A stretch of 32,460 nt of DNA from positions 1 to 32,460 of the forward strand of contig JARLHF010000039.1 of the NCBI GenBank assembly GCA_031292375.1. The letters are read 5' to 3'. The stretch's first letter is position 1, and each line of letters opens with the position of its first letter. The stretch comes from Chlamydiales bacterium. Its GTDB lineage: Bacteria; Chlamydiota; Chlamydiia; Chlamydiales; VFKH01. The translations under genes and the position numbers were made by a program. The notes beneath the pieces were generated by a model. It was not told the origin of the DNA. It searched no databases and saw only the letters and a program-made list of their open reading frames with translations. This document shows positions 14,176 through 22,330 of this stretch, piece after piece.

Positions 14176-15528
14176 TTGCGTATTCTTGTTGTGGGAACTG
14201 GTTATGTGGGTCTAGTGACAGGAGCCTGCTTTGCTGAAATGGGCCACCATGTAACTTGCCTAGACATTGACAAAGCAAAGATCGATAATCTTGAAAATGG
14301 GATGATACCCATCTATGAGCCAGGGCTCGAAGAAATTGTCAAGCGCAACAAAAAAGCTAATCGCTTAAGTTTTACAACAAACTATCATGAAGCTGTAACA
14401 TCTTCTCTTGTATGTTTTCTTGCCCTACCAACTCCCCTTGGGCATGATGGTTCTGCTGATTTAAGCTACATACAACAAGCAGCAAAAGCCATTGCTTTAG
14501 AAATGAATGAATATAAAGTCATCGTCAACAAATCAACCGTACCCGTTGGCACAGCAGAAATGGTTACATCTGTTATACAAGATACTCTCAGAAACAACAA
14601 AAAAGAACATATCCATTTTGATGTCGTTTCAAACCCTGAATTTCTAAAAGAGGGAAATGCTATCCACGACTTTATGAAGCCAGATAGAATTATCCTAGGC
14701 GTTGCAAATAAAGAAGCTGAAGCCATTATGAGAGAGCTCTACACCCCTTTCAATCTGAACCACGATCGCATCATCACAATGGACATCCTCTCTGCTGAGA
14801 TGACAAAGTATGCAGCTAACGCAATGCTTGCAACGCGCATTTCCTTCATGAATGAGCTTGCAGGCCTTTGCGAAAAAGTAGGAGCAGATATTACTAAAGT
14901 ACGAAAAGGAATGGGTTCTGATAAGCGCATTGGTAATGATTTTCTTTATGCTGGTATCGGCTATGGAGGCTCTTGCTTTCCAAAAGATATTAAAGCCCTG
15001 CACTACACAGCAAAGCTCAATGATTACCCATTATCCCTCGTTGCTGCTGTCGATGCTGTCAATGACAGGCAAAAAAAGGTACTTGGAGAAAAAATAAAGA
15101 ACTATTTTCAAAATAGAGGCGGTCTTTCAAATAAAACGGTTGCCATTTGGGGTCTTGCTTTTAAGCCAGATACCGACGACCTAAGAGAAGCGCCCTCTCT
15201 TATTCTTATTGAAGAGCTTTTAAAACATAACGTGTTTCTTCGCTTATTTGATCCTGTTGCTATGAACAAAGCGAAAGAGCTTCCTCTTCTTATCAAACAT
15301 GCATCCCAAATTACATGGTGCAATGATGAGACAGAGTCTTCAAAGAATGCTCATGCGATTGCTCTTGTCACAGAGTGGAAACAATTTAGATTTTTAGATT
15401 TTGAACCCATTATCGCTCACATGCAAGATTGTGCCTTCTTTGATGGAAGAAATCAATATCACAGGGATGAAATGGCAATGAAGGGCTTTGAATACATCAG
15501 CATTGGTCAACCTATAAGTAAGAAGTAA
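14176..15528 (+). CDS. ugd: UDP-glucose 6-dehydrogenase
   Basis: The enzyme oxidises UDP-glucose to UDP-glucuronate with two NAD+. The N-terminal Rossmann motif is VGTGYVGLVTGACFAEMGH. The catalytic Cys lies in GYGGSCFPKDIKAL, and NPEFLKEG and SAEMTKYAANAMLA are family-typical. Start TTG 14176 (reading LRILVVGTGYVG) is preferred because TGGAG lies six bases upstream and it gives the usual short N-terminus; ATG 14131 would add 15 residues unlike the family. It is the first gene of a plus-strand operon; galE follows after 6 bp. Its product is the substrate of the epimerase at 16574. Confidence 0.93.
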   Translation: MRILVVGTGYVGLVTGACFAEMGHHVTCLDIDKAKIDNLENGMIPIYEPGLEEIVKRNKKANRLSFTTNYHEAVTSSLVCFLALPTPLGHDGSADLSYIQQAAKAIALEMNEYKVIVNKSTVPVGTAEMVTSVIQDTLRNNKKEHIHFDVVSNPEFLKEGNAIHDFMKPDRIILGVANKEAEAIMRELYTPFNLNHDRIITMDILSAEMTKYAANAMLATRISFMNELAGLCEKVGADITKVRKGMGSDKRIGNDFLYAGIGYGGSCFPKDIKALHYTAKLNDYPLSLVAAVDAVNDRQKKVLGEKIKNYFQNRGGLSNKTVAIWGLAFKPDTDDLREAPSLILIEELLKHNVFLRLFDPVAMNKAKELPLLIKHASQITWCNDETESSKNAHAIALVTEWKQFRFLDFEPIIAHMQDCAFFDGRNQYHRDEMAMKGFEYISIGQPISKK

Positions 15529-15534
15529 TCAAAA

Positions 15535-16566
15535 ATGAATGTTCTTGTTGTAGGAGGTGCAGGCTATATTGGCAGCCATGTTGCAAAAGCTCTTGCTAAA
15601 GCCTCATTTTCTCCTGTTACCTATGACAATCTCTTGTGTGGGCACAAAAGCGCTGTTTGCTATGGTCCTCTAGAAATTGGGGATATTCACAATTCTAAAA
15701 GGCTTTCTGAAGTACTTATTAAATATGACCCCATTGCCGTGTTCCATTTTGCAGCACTTACAGCAATTGGAGAATCCGTTCAAAATCCTGCAAAGTACTA
15801 CCACAATAATTTAATTGGAACATTCAATCTACTAGAAGCTATACGCGCATATAAAACAATACCCTTCCTATTTTCTAGTACATGCGCTATTTATGGCCTT
15901 CCACATTATATCCCCATCGATGAAAATCATCCTCAGCTACCCATCAATCCCTATGGCAGATCTAAGCTCATGGTTGAAAAAATCATCCAAGATTATCACA
16001 GAGCTTATAACTTACCCATCTGCATCCTTCGCTATTTTAATGCAGCAGGCGCAGATCTTGACGAAGAAATAGGTGAGGATCATGAACCAGAAAATCATCT
16101 TATTCCACTTATTCTAAATACTGTTCTTGGCAAACAGCCCTCAATAAACATCTTTGGCACCGACTACGAAACTCCTGATGGAACTGCCATTCGAGACTAC
16201 ATACATGTCCAAGATCTGGCAGAAGCACATGTAAGATCACTAAAATATTTACTTACAGGAAATACTCAACTTGAACTTAACCTTGGAACTGGCACGGGCT
16301 ATTCCGTTAAGCAAGTAATTGATCAAGTTGAAAACATCTGCAACCAAACAGTTAATAAAAACTTTTGTAAAAGGCGCGAGGGAGATGCTCCTATTCTTAT
16401 TGCTGATTCTGCAAAGTGTAGATCTTTACTCAACTGGACTCCTTCCTGCTCAGACCTTCCGACTATCATTGGTAGCGCCTGGCAATGGCATAAAAAGATG
16501 CAAAAAAAGATGCAAGAAAGTGAGAAACACTTTATCCTTTCCATGCAAGAAAGTCATAAGGGTTAG
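15535..16566 (+). CDS. galE: UDP-glucose 4-epimerase
   Basis: This extended SDR enzyme interconverts UDP-glucose and UDP-galactose. GGAGYIGSHVAKAL is the NAD-binding loop and SSTCAIYG precedes the catalytic YGRSK (Tyr-x3-Lys). LRYFNAAGAD and DYIHVQDLAEAHV are GalE-type signatures. Its 343 residues are normal. The last about 20 residues are Lys/Met/Gln-rich with a repeated KKMQ pattern and look unstructured. The gene lies 6 bp after ugd and 7 bp before the next epimerase, in a probable polycistron for surface-polysaccharide precursors. Confidence 0.92.
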   Translation: MNVLVVGGAGYIGSHVAKALAKASFSPVTYDNLLCGHKSAVCYGPLEIGDIHNSKRLSEVLIKYDPIAVFHFAALTAIGESVQNPAKYYHNNLIGTFNLLEAIRAYKTIPFLFSSTCAIYGLPHYIPIDENHPQLPINPYGRSKLMVEKIIQDYHRAYNLPICILRYFNAAGADLDEEIGEDHEPENHLIPLILNTVLGKQPSINIFGTDYETPDGTAIRDYIHVQDLAEAHVRSLKYLLTGNTQLELNLGTGTGYSVKQVIDQVENICNQTVNKNFCKRREGDAPILIADSAKCRSLLNWTPSCSDLPTIIGSAWQWHKKMQKKMQESEKHFILSMQESHKG

Positions 16567-16573
16567 CTAAAAA

Positions 16574-17533
16574 ATGTCTTCAAAAAAAGTCTTCTTAACT
16601 GGCTCTGCCGGCTTTATAGGCTTTCACCTAGCACAAAAGCTCAAAGAGCGCGGCGACCTAGTTACAGGTTTTGATAATTTTAATCATTATTACGATCCAA
16701 AGCTTAAAAGGGATCGTGCCCATTTATTAAAAAAAATGGGCATCGATGTGATTGAAGGGGACATTTGCGATGCTACTAAATTAAATGAGATTTTTCAAAA
16801 ACAAGAATTCACTCATATTGTCCACCTTGCAGCACAAGCGGGTGTTCGCCACTCCCTTACTCACCCAGACTCATACATCTCTTCTAATATTCAAGGTTTT
16901 GTTAACCTCCTAGAAGTCTGTAAGCAAAAAAGCTCAATGCCCTTTATCTATGCATCTTCTTCATCTGTTTATGGCTGTAATAAAAAAACCCCTTTCTCTG
17001 TTAATGATCAAACAGATAAACCAGCAAATTTATATGGCGCCACAAAAAAAGCAGGCGAACTTATTGCCTACGCCTACCATCACCTATACAAAATTCCTAT
17101 GACTGGCCTTCGCTTTTTTACTGTATATGGTCCATTTGGACGTCCCGACATGGCTTGTTTTTCCTTTACAAAGGCGCTTTTTGAAAACAAAGCCTTACCT
17201 ATTTTTAACCACGGTAAAATGCTAAGAGACTTTACTTACATCGATGATATTACTGAAGGCACTCTCTTCGCAATCGATAAAGCTTATCCTTTTGAATTAT
17301 TTAATTTAGGAAATCATAAACCTGAAGAATTAATGACAATGATTCACACTCTTGAACAATTAACTCAGAAAAAAGCTATTTTGAACTATCTACCTATGCA
17401 GCCAGGTGATATGCTTTCTACCTTTGCTGATATAGATCATTCTGAAAGCAAGTTGGGATATCGGCCTAAAACTTCTCTTGAAGTAGGGCTTTCTAACTTT
17501 GTACAGTGGTATAGATCTTATTATCATGTATAA
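16574..17533 (+). CDS. UDP-glucuronate 4-epimerase-like SDR protein
   Basis: The start VFLTGSAGFIGFHLAQKL followed by DNFNHYYDPKLKRDRA is characteristic of UDP-glucuronate 4-epimerases (CapI/GAE type), which make UDP-galacturonate. The catalytic YGATKK (Tyr-x3-Lys), SSSSVYG and LRFFTVYGPFGRPDMA are also typical. The 319 residues match the family. The presence of ugd two genes upstream supplies the substrate, supporting this assignment over other epimerases. It lies 7 bp after galE and about 26-35 bp before the peroxiredoxin. Confidence 0.87.
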   Translation: MSSKKVFLTGSAGFIGFHLAQKLKERGDLVTGFDNFNHYYDPKLKRDRAHLLKKMGIDVIEGDICDATKLNEIFQKQEFTHIVHLAAQAGVRHSLTHPDSYISSNIQGFVNLLEVCKQKSSMPFIYASSSSVYGCNKKTPFSVNDQTDKPANLYGATKKAGELIAYAYHHLYKIPMTGLRFFTVYGPFGRPDMACFSFTKALFENKALPIFNHGKMLRDFTYIDDITEGTLFAIDKAYPFELFNLGNHKPEELMTMIHTLEQLTQKKAILNYLPMQPGDMLSTFADIDHSESKLGYRPKTSLEVGLSNFVQWYRSYYHV

Positions 17534-17568
17534 AGCACAAAAATTTAGAAAACAAAAGTGTGAACACT

Positions 17569-18054
17569 ATGACTTCTGAAGTACAGTTTAAAATCGGATC
17601 AAAGCTTCCAACCTTTACGCTAAAAGATGCTAATGATAATGTTATAACTGACGCAGATTTACGTGGAAAAATTTCTGTAATTTTCTTCTATCCAAAAGAT
17701 AATACTCCAGGATGCACTAAGGAAGCTTGTGATTTTCGAGACCATATTGACCAATTTCTAGATAAAGGCATTTCCCTTTATGGAGTAAGCCCAGACAATG
17801 CCACTTCTCACCAGAAATTCATTAAAAAACACAGCCTCAACTATACCCTGCTAGTAGATGAAGATCGCTCTCTTGCCAACGCTTTTGGTGTATGTAAGGA
17901 GAGAAATCTTTTTGGCATCAAAAGACTTACTATCGAGCGCTCTACTTTCATTGTGGATAAAGCAGGCACCATCATATGGATGGAGCAAAGAGTTAAAGTC
18001 TTGGGGCATGTTGAGCGAATCCTTTCGGCCCTACAAATACTTGTCCACCCCTAA
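17569..18054 (+). CDS. bcp: Bacterioferritin comigratory protein-type peroxiredoxin
   Basis: This is a thiol peroxidase of the BCP/PrxQ class reducing hydroperoxides. DNTPGCTKEACDFRD holds the peroxidatic Cys and the Cys five residues later that can act as resolving partner. FFYPKD and LYGVSPDNATSH are typical. ATG 17569 (MTSEVQFKIG) or GTG 17560 three codons earlier may start it. It sits within the nucleotide-sugar/glycosyltransferase operon with an 8-bp gap to the following gene; no functional link to sugar metabolism is evident. Confidence 0.9.
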   Translation: MTSEVQFKIGSKLPTFTLKDANDNVITDADLRGKISVIFFYPKDNTPGCTKEACDFRDHIDQFLDKGISLYGVSPDNATSHQKFIKKHSLNYTLLVDEDRSLANAFGVCKERNLFGIKRLTIERSTFIVDKAGTIIWMEQRVKVLGHVERILSALQILVHP

Positions 18055-18062
18055 GACTTCTT

Positions 18063-18797
18063 ATGATAAGCGCTACAATCCTTACAAAAAATAGTGAAAA
18101 GCATCTCAAAAAAGTATTAGAAGCCCTTAAATCTCTTGATGAAGTCGTCCTGCTCGATACAGGTTCCACGGATAATACCTTAGAAATTGCAAAAAACTTT
18201 CCAAATACATCTCTTTATACCTCAGAATTTTTAGGGTTTGGCCAGGTTCACAATATCGCAGCAAACCTCGCTAAGCACGACTGGATCCTCTCTATCGATA
18301 GCGATGAAATTATATCTTCAAAACTCTTACAAGAAATTCAAAATAGTAAGCTTAACAAAAGGTGTGTCTACTCTTTTCCAAGGCTTAATTACTACTGCAA
18401 TAAACAAATTAAGTGGTGTGGATGGTATCCAGAGCGCGTAACACGCCTTTATAATAAAACAACTACAAAGTTCTCTGAAGATAAAGTCCACGAAAAAGTC
18501 CTGAAAGTAAATATGAGTGAAATTAAATTAACCAATCCCGTTCATCATTACCCCTACAGCTCTATAGCAGATTTTCTTACTAAAATGCAGCACTACAGCA
18601 CACTATTTGCAGAACAAAATAAAGACAAAAAAAAATCGTCTGTGTTCAAAGCAATTTCACATGGCCTTTTTGCTTTTTTCAAGAGCTATATTTTAAAAAG
18701 AGGTTTTCTTGGGGGTTATGAAGGGTTTCTCATCTCCACCTACAATGGCAATACAGCCTTCTACAAGTACCTAAAGCTCTTTGAAAAAATCACTTAA
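18063..18797 (+). CDS. Family 2 glycosyltransferase, WaaE/KdtX-like
   Basis: A GT-A fold glycosyltransferase. ISATILTKNSEKHLKKVLEA starts the nucleotide-sugar domain, LDTGSTDNT follows, and DSDE provides the metal-binding acidic motif (about residue 80). GWYPERVTRLYNK and VHEKV match the WaaE/KdtX (lipopolysaccharide core glucosyl or heptosyl) subgroup. Its 244 residues are normal. It ends 10 bp before the 160-bp repeat element, which separates it from the convergent GT4 gene. The likely role is adding sugar to the LPS core; the acceptor is unknown. Confidence 0.85.
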   Translation: MISATILTKNSEKHLKKVLEALKSLDEVVLLDTGSTDNTLEIAKNFPNTSLYTSEFLGFGQVHNIAANLAKHDWILSIDSDEIISSKLLQEIQNSKLNKRCVYSFPRLNYYCNKQIKWCGWYPERVTRLYNKTTTKFSEDKVHEKVLKVNMSEIKLTNPVHHYPYSSIADFLTKMQHYSTLFAEQNKDKKKSSVFKAISHGLFAFFKSYILKRGFLGGYEGFLISTYNGNTAFYKYLKLFEKIT

Positions 18798-18807
18798 AAC
18801 CTCATTA

Positions 18808-18967
18808 GACTTCTTGCATAATTAGCTTTGCTTAGAAAAATTGAAATTTTTTGAATAGATTTATTGATGAATTTTGAGAGCATATGTGAACATATGGTTG
18901 AAAAATTTAACGATAAAGATGCAAAAAAAGACAATTTTAACAAGCAAATGTAATTATGCAAGAAGTC
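18808..18967 (-). mobile_element. 160-bp TA-flanked inverted-repeat element, copy B
   Basis: The ends GACTTCTTGCRTAATTA form imperfect terminal inverted repeats, and the unit is flanked by TA on both sides (18806-18807, 18968-18969). It is 160 bp and, read on the minus strand, differs from copy C (23716-23875) at seven positions. No transposase is encoded, so it fits a non-autonomous MITE-like element, possibly mobilised by an IS630/Tc1-type enzyme (TA target; inference). It fills the gap between two convergent glycosyltransferase genes and provides the last codons and stop of the GT4 gene. Confidence 0.85.
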
Positions 18968-20048
18968 TATTATACACGCGCTTTGTTTCTTCAATCGTTC
19001 TTTGAAAAGTGTACTTTTCGATAACAAGTGCATGTGCAGCCCTGCCATATTGAGCTCTTTTTTTCTCATCTAAAAGTTCTTCTACGGCTTTTGCGACCTG
19101 TTCAGGAGATTTTTTCTCTACAAGTATTCCGGTAATACCAGAAAGGCATACTTCTCGAAGCCCCCCTGTCGGCGTAGTAATAAGCGGTTTTTGTAAATAA
19201 GCTGCCTGAAGTGTTGCTTGGCTAATTCCTTCATTAGAAGTACTTAAAAGCGCAAAAATATCCATAGCGGCGATAGCAATAAAAGGAGGCTCCAAATGAC
19301 CTGTCAAAATGACTTTACCCTCAAGCCCATACTCTTTTATCTCTTGGCTCAAAATATCTGTCATACCACCAGATCCTACAATCAACCACTTTAAATTGGG
19401 CTCATTTTTTAAAAGATGAGCCGCTTTTGAAAAATCGCTGAGGCCCTTCCAAGAGCGAAGCACACAAAGTGTGCCTATTACACAATCTTGCGCTTCAATT
19501 CCATATCTTTTGCGAAACGCTTCTACTTCAGCACTAGATACGTTAATAACGCTAGAATCAACACCCGTTGCAATGCATTTACAACCTTTTTTCTTAAGGC
19601 GAGCTTGCTGCCTAATTACAGGAACAATTTCTTCACAAGTTGTTATAACATAGTCCACAAGTACATTATAAAGTATGCGGCTATTGAGTCCTGACTTAAT
19701 CGCTGTAGACAAGTGCCTTGTACGTATGATAGGTGTGCGAGAAATTCTTCCTGCAATACCTCCAAGCCATGCATCCGTCGATGAATGTGTATTGATGATA
19801 TCCACTCGGTGTTTTTTAATCACACGAAGCAATTTAAAAATACAAGAAAGCGCATTTTTCTTTTTAAAACGAATAGGATATACTAAAAATCCCTCTTCTT
19901 GCATACGCAAAAACAGCTTTGCATCTGGATGCGCTGCCAAAATAACTTCAAAGCCTTCAGCTCGAAACTGACGTGCTTCTTTTAAAATACGCATTTCTTG
20001 GCCGCCAAATCCAAGAGATGCCTCTGTGTGCAAAATCACTCTACTCAT
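18954..20048 (-). CDS. Family 4 glycosyltransferase
   Basis: A GT-B fold glycosyltransferase. The N-terminal acceptor domain begins VILHTEASLGFGGQEMRI, and the C-terminal donor domain contains LTGHLEPPFIAIAAMDIFAL then STSNEGISQATLQAAYLQKP. In the usual E-x7-E motif the first Glu (NEG) is kept, but the second position is Gln (TLQ). The last residues (after VYN) and the TAA stop are encoded by the repeat element at 18808, so the native C-terminus has been replaced. It overlaps mutY by 8 bp. The substrate is unknown; LPS or another surface glycan is likely given the opposite-strand operon. Confidence 0.85.
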   Translation of the reverse strand: MSRVILHTEASLGFGGQEMRILKEARQFRAEGFEVILAAHPDAKLFLRMQEEGFLVYPIRFKKKNALSCIFKLLRVIKKHRVDIINTHSSTDAWLGGIAGRISRTPIIRTRHLSTAIKSGLNSRILYNVLVDYVITTCEEIVPVIRQQARLKKKGCKCIATGVDSSVINVSSAEVEAFRKRYGIEAQDCVIGTLCVLRSWKGLSDFSKAAHLLKNEPNLKWLIVGSGGMTDILSQEIKEYGLEGKVILTGHLEPPFIAIAAMDIFALLSTSNEGISQATLQAAYLQKPLITTPTGGLREVCLSGITGILVEKKSPEQVAKAVEELLDEKKRAQYGRAAHALVIEKYTFQRTIEETKRVYNRLLA

Positions 20049-21108
20049 TTATACCCAAAGTATTTAAAAAGTTCTGTAAAATACGCTTATGCCCAGAAGA
20101 AAAGGCTAATTTTTGAAGCTCTTGAAAAGGTACCCACTGAACATTCTCCTGCAATATTATATTTTTTATTTCAAAAATGTATGGAAAAAGCTTTACACGA
20201 TATTTAGTAAACGAATGAGATACTTCTTCTAAAGACCTCTTAAATAGAGGGCTTAGCCCCTTTTCTTTCAAAGCGTTCATGATTTTTTCAGGATCTTTCA
20301 TAGAATTTTCTACATTTACTTCAAAATAGAGAAATTCATGTAAATCTGACATGATTTTATTTTTTTCGCACCGCTTTACACAAACTCGATCACCACATAT
20401 TAAAAGAGCTACGCTTCTTTCTAACTTTTCATACACAACTTTTTTAGTTTTAATGGGCAACACATATGCAAGCCCATGACGATAAGCTTTACAGCTATTT
20501 TTTAAAGGGCATGCTGTGCAATTTGGCTTTTTCTTGCAAACTTTTGCACCTAATTCAATTAAGGCTTCACCATGAATCCAAGGCTTGCTACTAGGCAGTA
20601 TTTCCAATGCAATTTTTTGCAATTCTTTCTTAGTTTGAGTTTTGTCAAGATCTTCTTCTATCTTAAAATAGCGAGCAAGCACTCTATACACATTTCCATC
20701 TACAGGAGCTGTCTTTTTGTGAAATGCAAACGCTGCAATCGCAGCAATTGTGTAGGGGCCAAGCCCCTTTATTTTTGTCCAATCTTCAAGCTTTTCAGGA
20801 AACTCTCCTGCATGGTTTTCCACCATATAACGAGCAGCCACATGAATGTTTCTTGCTCTAGAATAATACCCAAGCCCTTCCCATGCTTTAATTACATCGT
20901 CAATAGAGGCTTTGGCTAAATCAGAAATGGTGGGAAATAGATCCATCCACCTCTCAAAATAGGAAACAACAACAGAAACTTGTGTTTGCTGCAGCATGAC
21001 CTCAGAAATCCATACCTTATAAGCAGTAACATTCTGCCTCCATGGCAGATCCCTTTTTTCTTCTAGAAACCAATTTTTTAATGAGGAAGAATCAAAATAG
21101 AGTTTAAT
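20041..21108 (-). CDS. mutY: Adenine DNA glycosylase MutY, non-canonical start
   Basis: The enzyme removes adenine mispaired with 8-oxoguanine. The first ATG (20997, MLQQTQV) is too late: the upstream in-frame sequence encodes FDSSSLKNWFLEEKRDLPWR and VWISEVMLQQTQ, the normal MutY N-terminus including the catalytic Glu in SEVMLQQ. That frame opens after a TGA at about 21124 and contains no ATG, GTG or TTG before the conserved region; ATT 21106-21108 is the best candidate start, one base after the upstream stop. IKGLGPYTIAAIAAF is the helix-hairpin-helix and VDGNVYRV holds the catalytic Asp. The [4Fe-4S] Cys set is C-x5-C-x2-C-x5-C, one residue shorter in the first spacing than usual. Confidence 0.85.
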   Translation of the reverse strand: MKLYFDSSSLKNWFLEEKRDLPWRQNVTAYKVWISEVMLQQTQVSVVVSYFERWMDLFPTISDLAKASIDDVIKAWEGLGYYSRARNIHVAARYMVENHAGEFPEKLEDWTKIKGLGPYTIAAIAAFAFHKKTAPVDGNVYRVLARYFKIEEDLDKTQTKKELQKIALEILPSSKPWIHGEALIELGAKVCKKKPNCTACPLKNSCKAYRHGLAYVLPIKTKKVVYEKLERSVALLICGDRVCVKRCEKNKIMSDLHEFLYFEVNVENSMKDPEKIMNALKEKGLSPLFKRSLEEVSHSFTKYRVKLFPYIFEIKNIILQENVQWVPFQELQKLAFSSGHKRILQNFLNTLGINE

Positions 21109-21109
21109 T

Positions 21110-21661
21110 TTAAGTCTCTGGGTTCATAACGCCCAAAATAGGAGATTTGCGCTTTTCACTTATGGGCATAGCGGTTAAAAAGGGGTAATCTGGCGTTAAT
21201 ACTCCAGACATCATCTCTTTCCAAACAGGCACTGTTTGTTCCATGAGATGCTCGTTAGAGCTATGTTGAATGCTCATCTTTTCAATAAGAGCTACAATTT
21301 GATCTTGTAAAAGCACAACTTCAAAACTTTCCAAGCCCTTCGCTTCCATCAAAGAGCATAAATTCATCGCGCTTTTAGCACTCTCCTTAGGAGTAAGAAG
21401 AGATGTAAGTTCGTGTAACTTTTCAGACCTCTCTTCTCTTACTTCCATCAAAGCTTGCAAAGGAGCATCACGTCTCATCATGACGTTTTGCAAAGCTTTT
21501 GGATCTTTTTCAATAAAAGCACGCTCTTCTTCAAGCATGTTTGCCAAAATCTCTCTCATGAGAATTACTTCTCGCTTTAAAAGATCTGTTACTCTTTCTT
21601 GAATTTCTCGTGCTACAGGCATGCCTGCAGCCTGCTGCTTATTCATAATTTTCTCCGACAT
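21110..21661 (-). CDS. FlgN-like helical protein
   Basis: The 183-residue, Cys-poor, all-helical protein has a heptad-like pattern (LLKREVILMREILANMLEEE then RAFIEKDPKALQNV), reminiscent of FlgN-type chaperones for flagellar or type III export substrates. The match is to general pattern only. ATG 21661 is called; ATG 21646 with GGAG six bases upstream is a good alternative. It is followed directly by mutY, whose start touches its stop codon. A chlamydial type III secretion accessory role is possible but not shown. Confidence 0.45.
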   Translation of the reverse strand: MSEKIMNKQQAAGMPVAREIQERVTDLLKREVILMREILANMLEEERAFIEKDPKALQNVMMRRDAPLQALMEVREERSEKLHELTSLLTPKESAKSAMNLCSLMEAKGLESFEVVLLQDQIVALIEKMSIQHSSNEHLMEQTVPVWKEMMSGVLTPDYPFLTAMPISEKRKSPILGVMNPET

Positions 21662-21725
21662 ACTCTGGTCTTCCTAAAAAAACGCCCGAGTATACACTTT
21701 TAAATCCATGAAAAGCAAAATCTTT

Positions 21726-22157
21726 TTATCTAACTTCCTTGTCCTTTTTAACAAAAGGCAATTTTACAAGAAGTCCAATAACGCCTCCTAAGATAAACCA
21801 AAAAGTATGCACAATCAAAAAAAGGAAGGCAACGCCTAACATAAAAGAGGGAAATTTTCCAGAGGTTCTATAAAAATGAACAACTTTTGCCCATATCTCT
21901 TTAGCATTCCAAGGAATATAGAGTGCTGCTGCAAGCCCTACTACTAAACTACCAAGCCAATAAAATGAAAAAATAAATCCCAAAGAGATCAATATAGCAA
22001 GAATCGCCTCTTTTGGATTGTTCTTTGCAGCAGTGGTCATTTCTTGTACGGTTGGATTTTGCTGTACTTGATTCAGTACATCTGCACCTTTTTCTTTTAC
22101 AGAGTGTGCATACTCATTACCTTTTTCTTTAATTGAATCCCAAGTTTGTTTTGCCAT
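21726..22157 (-). CDS. Small membrane protein with amphipathic N-terminus
   Basis: No family recognised with certainty. The first about 48 residues are polar and helical (WDSIKEKGNEYAHSVKEKGA), resembling YtxH/CsbD/YqjD-like stress-protein N-termini. Then come about three to four hydrophobic segments (residues about 49-85 and 103-135) and a basic tail (KKDKEVR). ATG 22157 has AAGGAAG upstream. It is divergent from the gene at 22331; the 173-bp gap holds promoters for both and a half copy of the TTGTTTGTGTATA palindrome. Confidence 0.6.
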   Translation of the reverse strand: MAKQTWDSIKEKGNEYAHSVKEKGADVLNQVQQNPTVQEMTTAAKNNPKEAILAILISLGFIFSFYWLGSLVVGLAAALYIPWNAKEIWAKVVHFYRTSGKFPSFMLGVAFLFLIVHTFWFILGGVIGLLVKLPFVKKDKEVR

Positions 22158-22232
22158 GATAAACTTCCTTTAGTTTTACAAACGCCCTAAACTCCGGATT
22201 ATAACTACCATTTTTTTGAATGCAATATAATT

Positions 22233-22251
22233 TTGAACTTGTTTGTGTATA
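22233..22251. repeat. Half copy of the TATACACAA palindrome family
   Basis: TTGAACTTGTTTGTGTATA is identical to 11931-11949 but has no left arm. It lies in the divergent intergenic region between the membrane-protein gene and the gene at 22331. Confidence 0.6.
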
Positions 22252-22330
22252 AATTGGCATTTGAAGTACAATGCTCTCTCTTACATAACTCATGTCACAT
22301 AATAACATTTAATTTTTTGCCCCCTTTTAA

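Noticed and set aside
18051-18068. CTAAGACTTCTTATGATAAG at the bcp stop as another element end
   Set aside because: Only about nine contiguous bases match the terminal repeat and the following bases differ; chance cannot be excluded.
18794-19069. 91-residue minus-strand frame through the 160-bp element
   Set aside because: It starts inside the GT4 gene in another frame and is mostly element sequence. It is informative about the element's open frame but not a separate gene.
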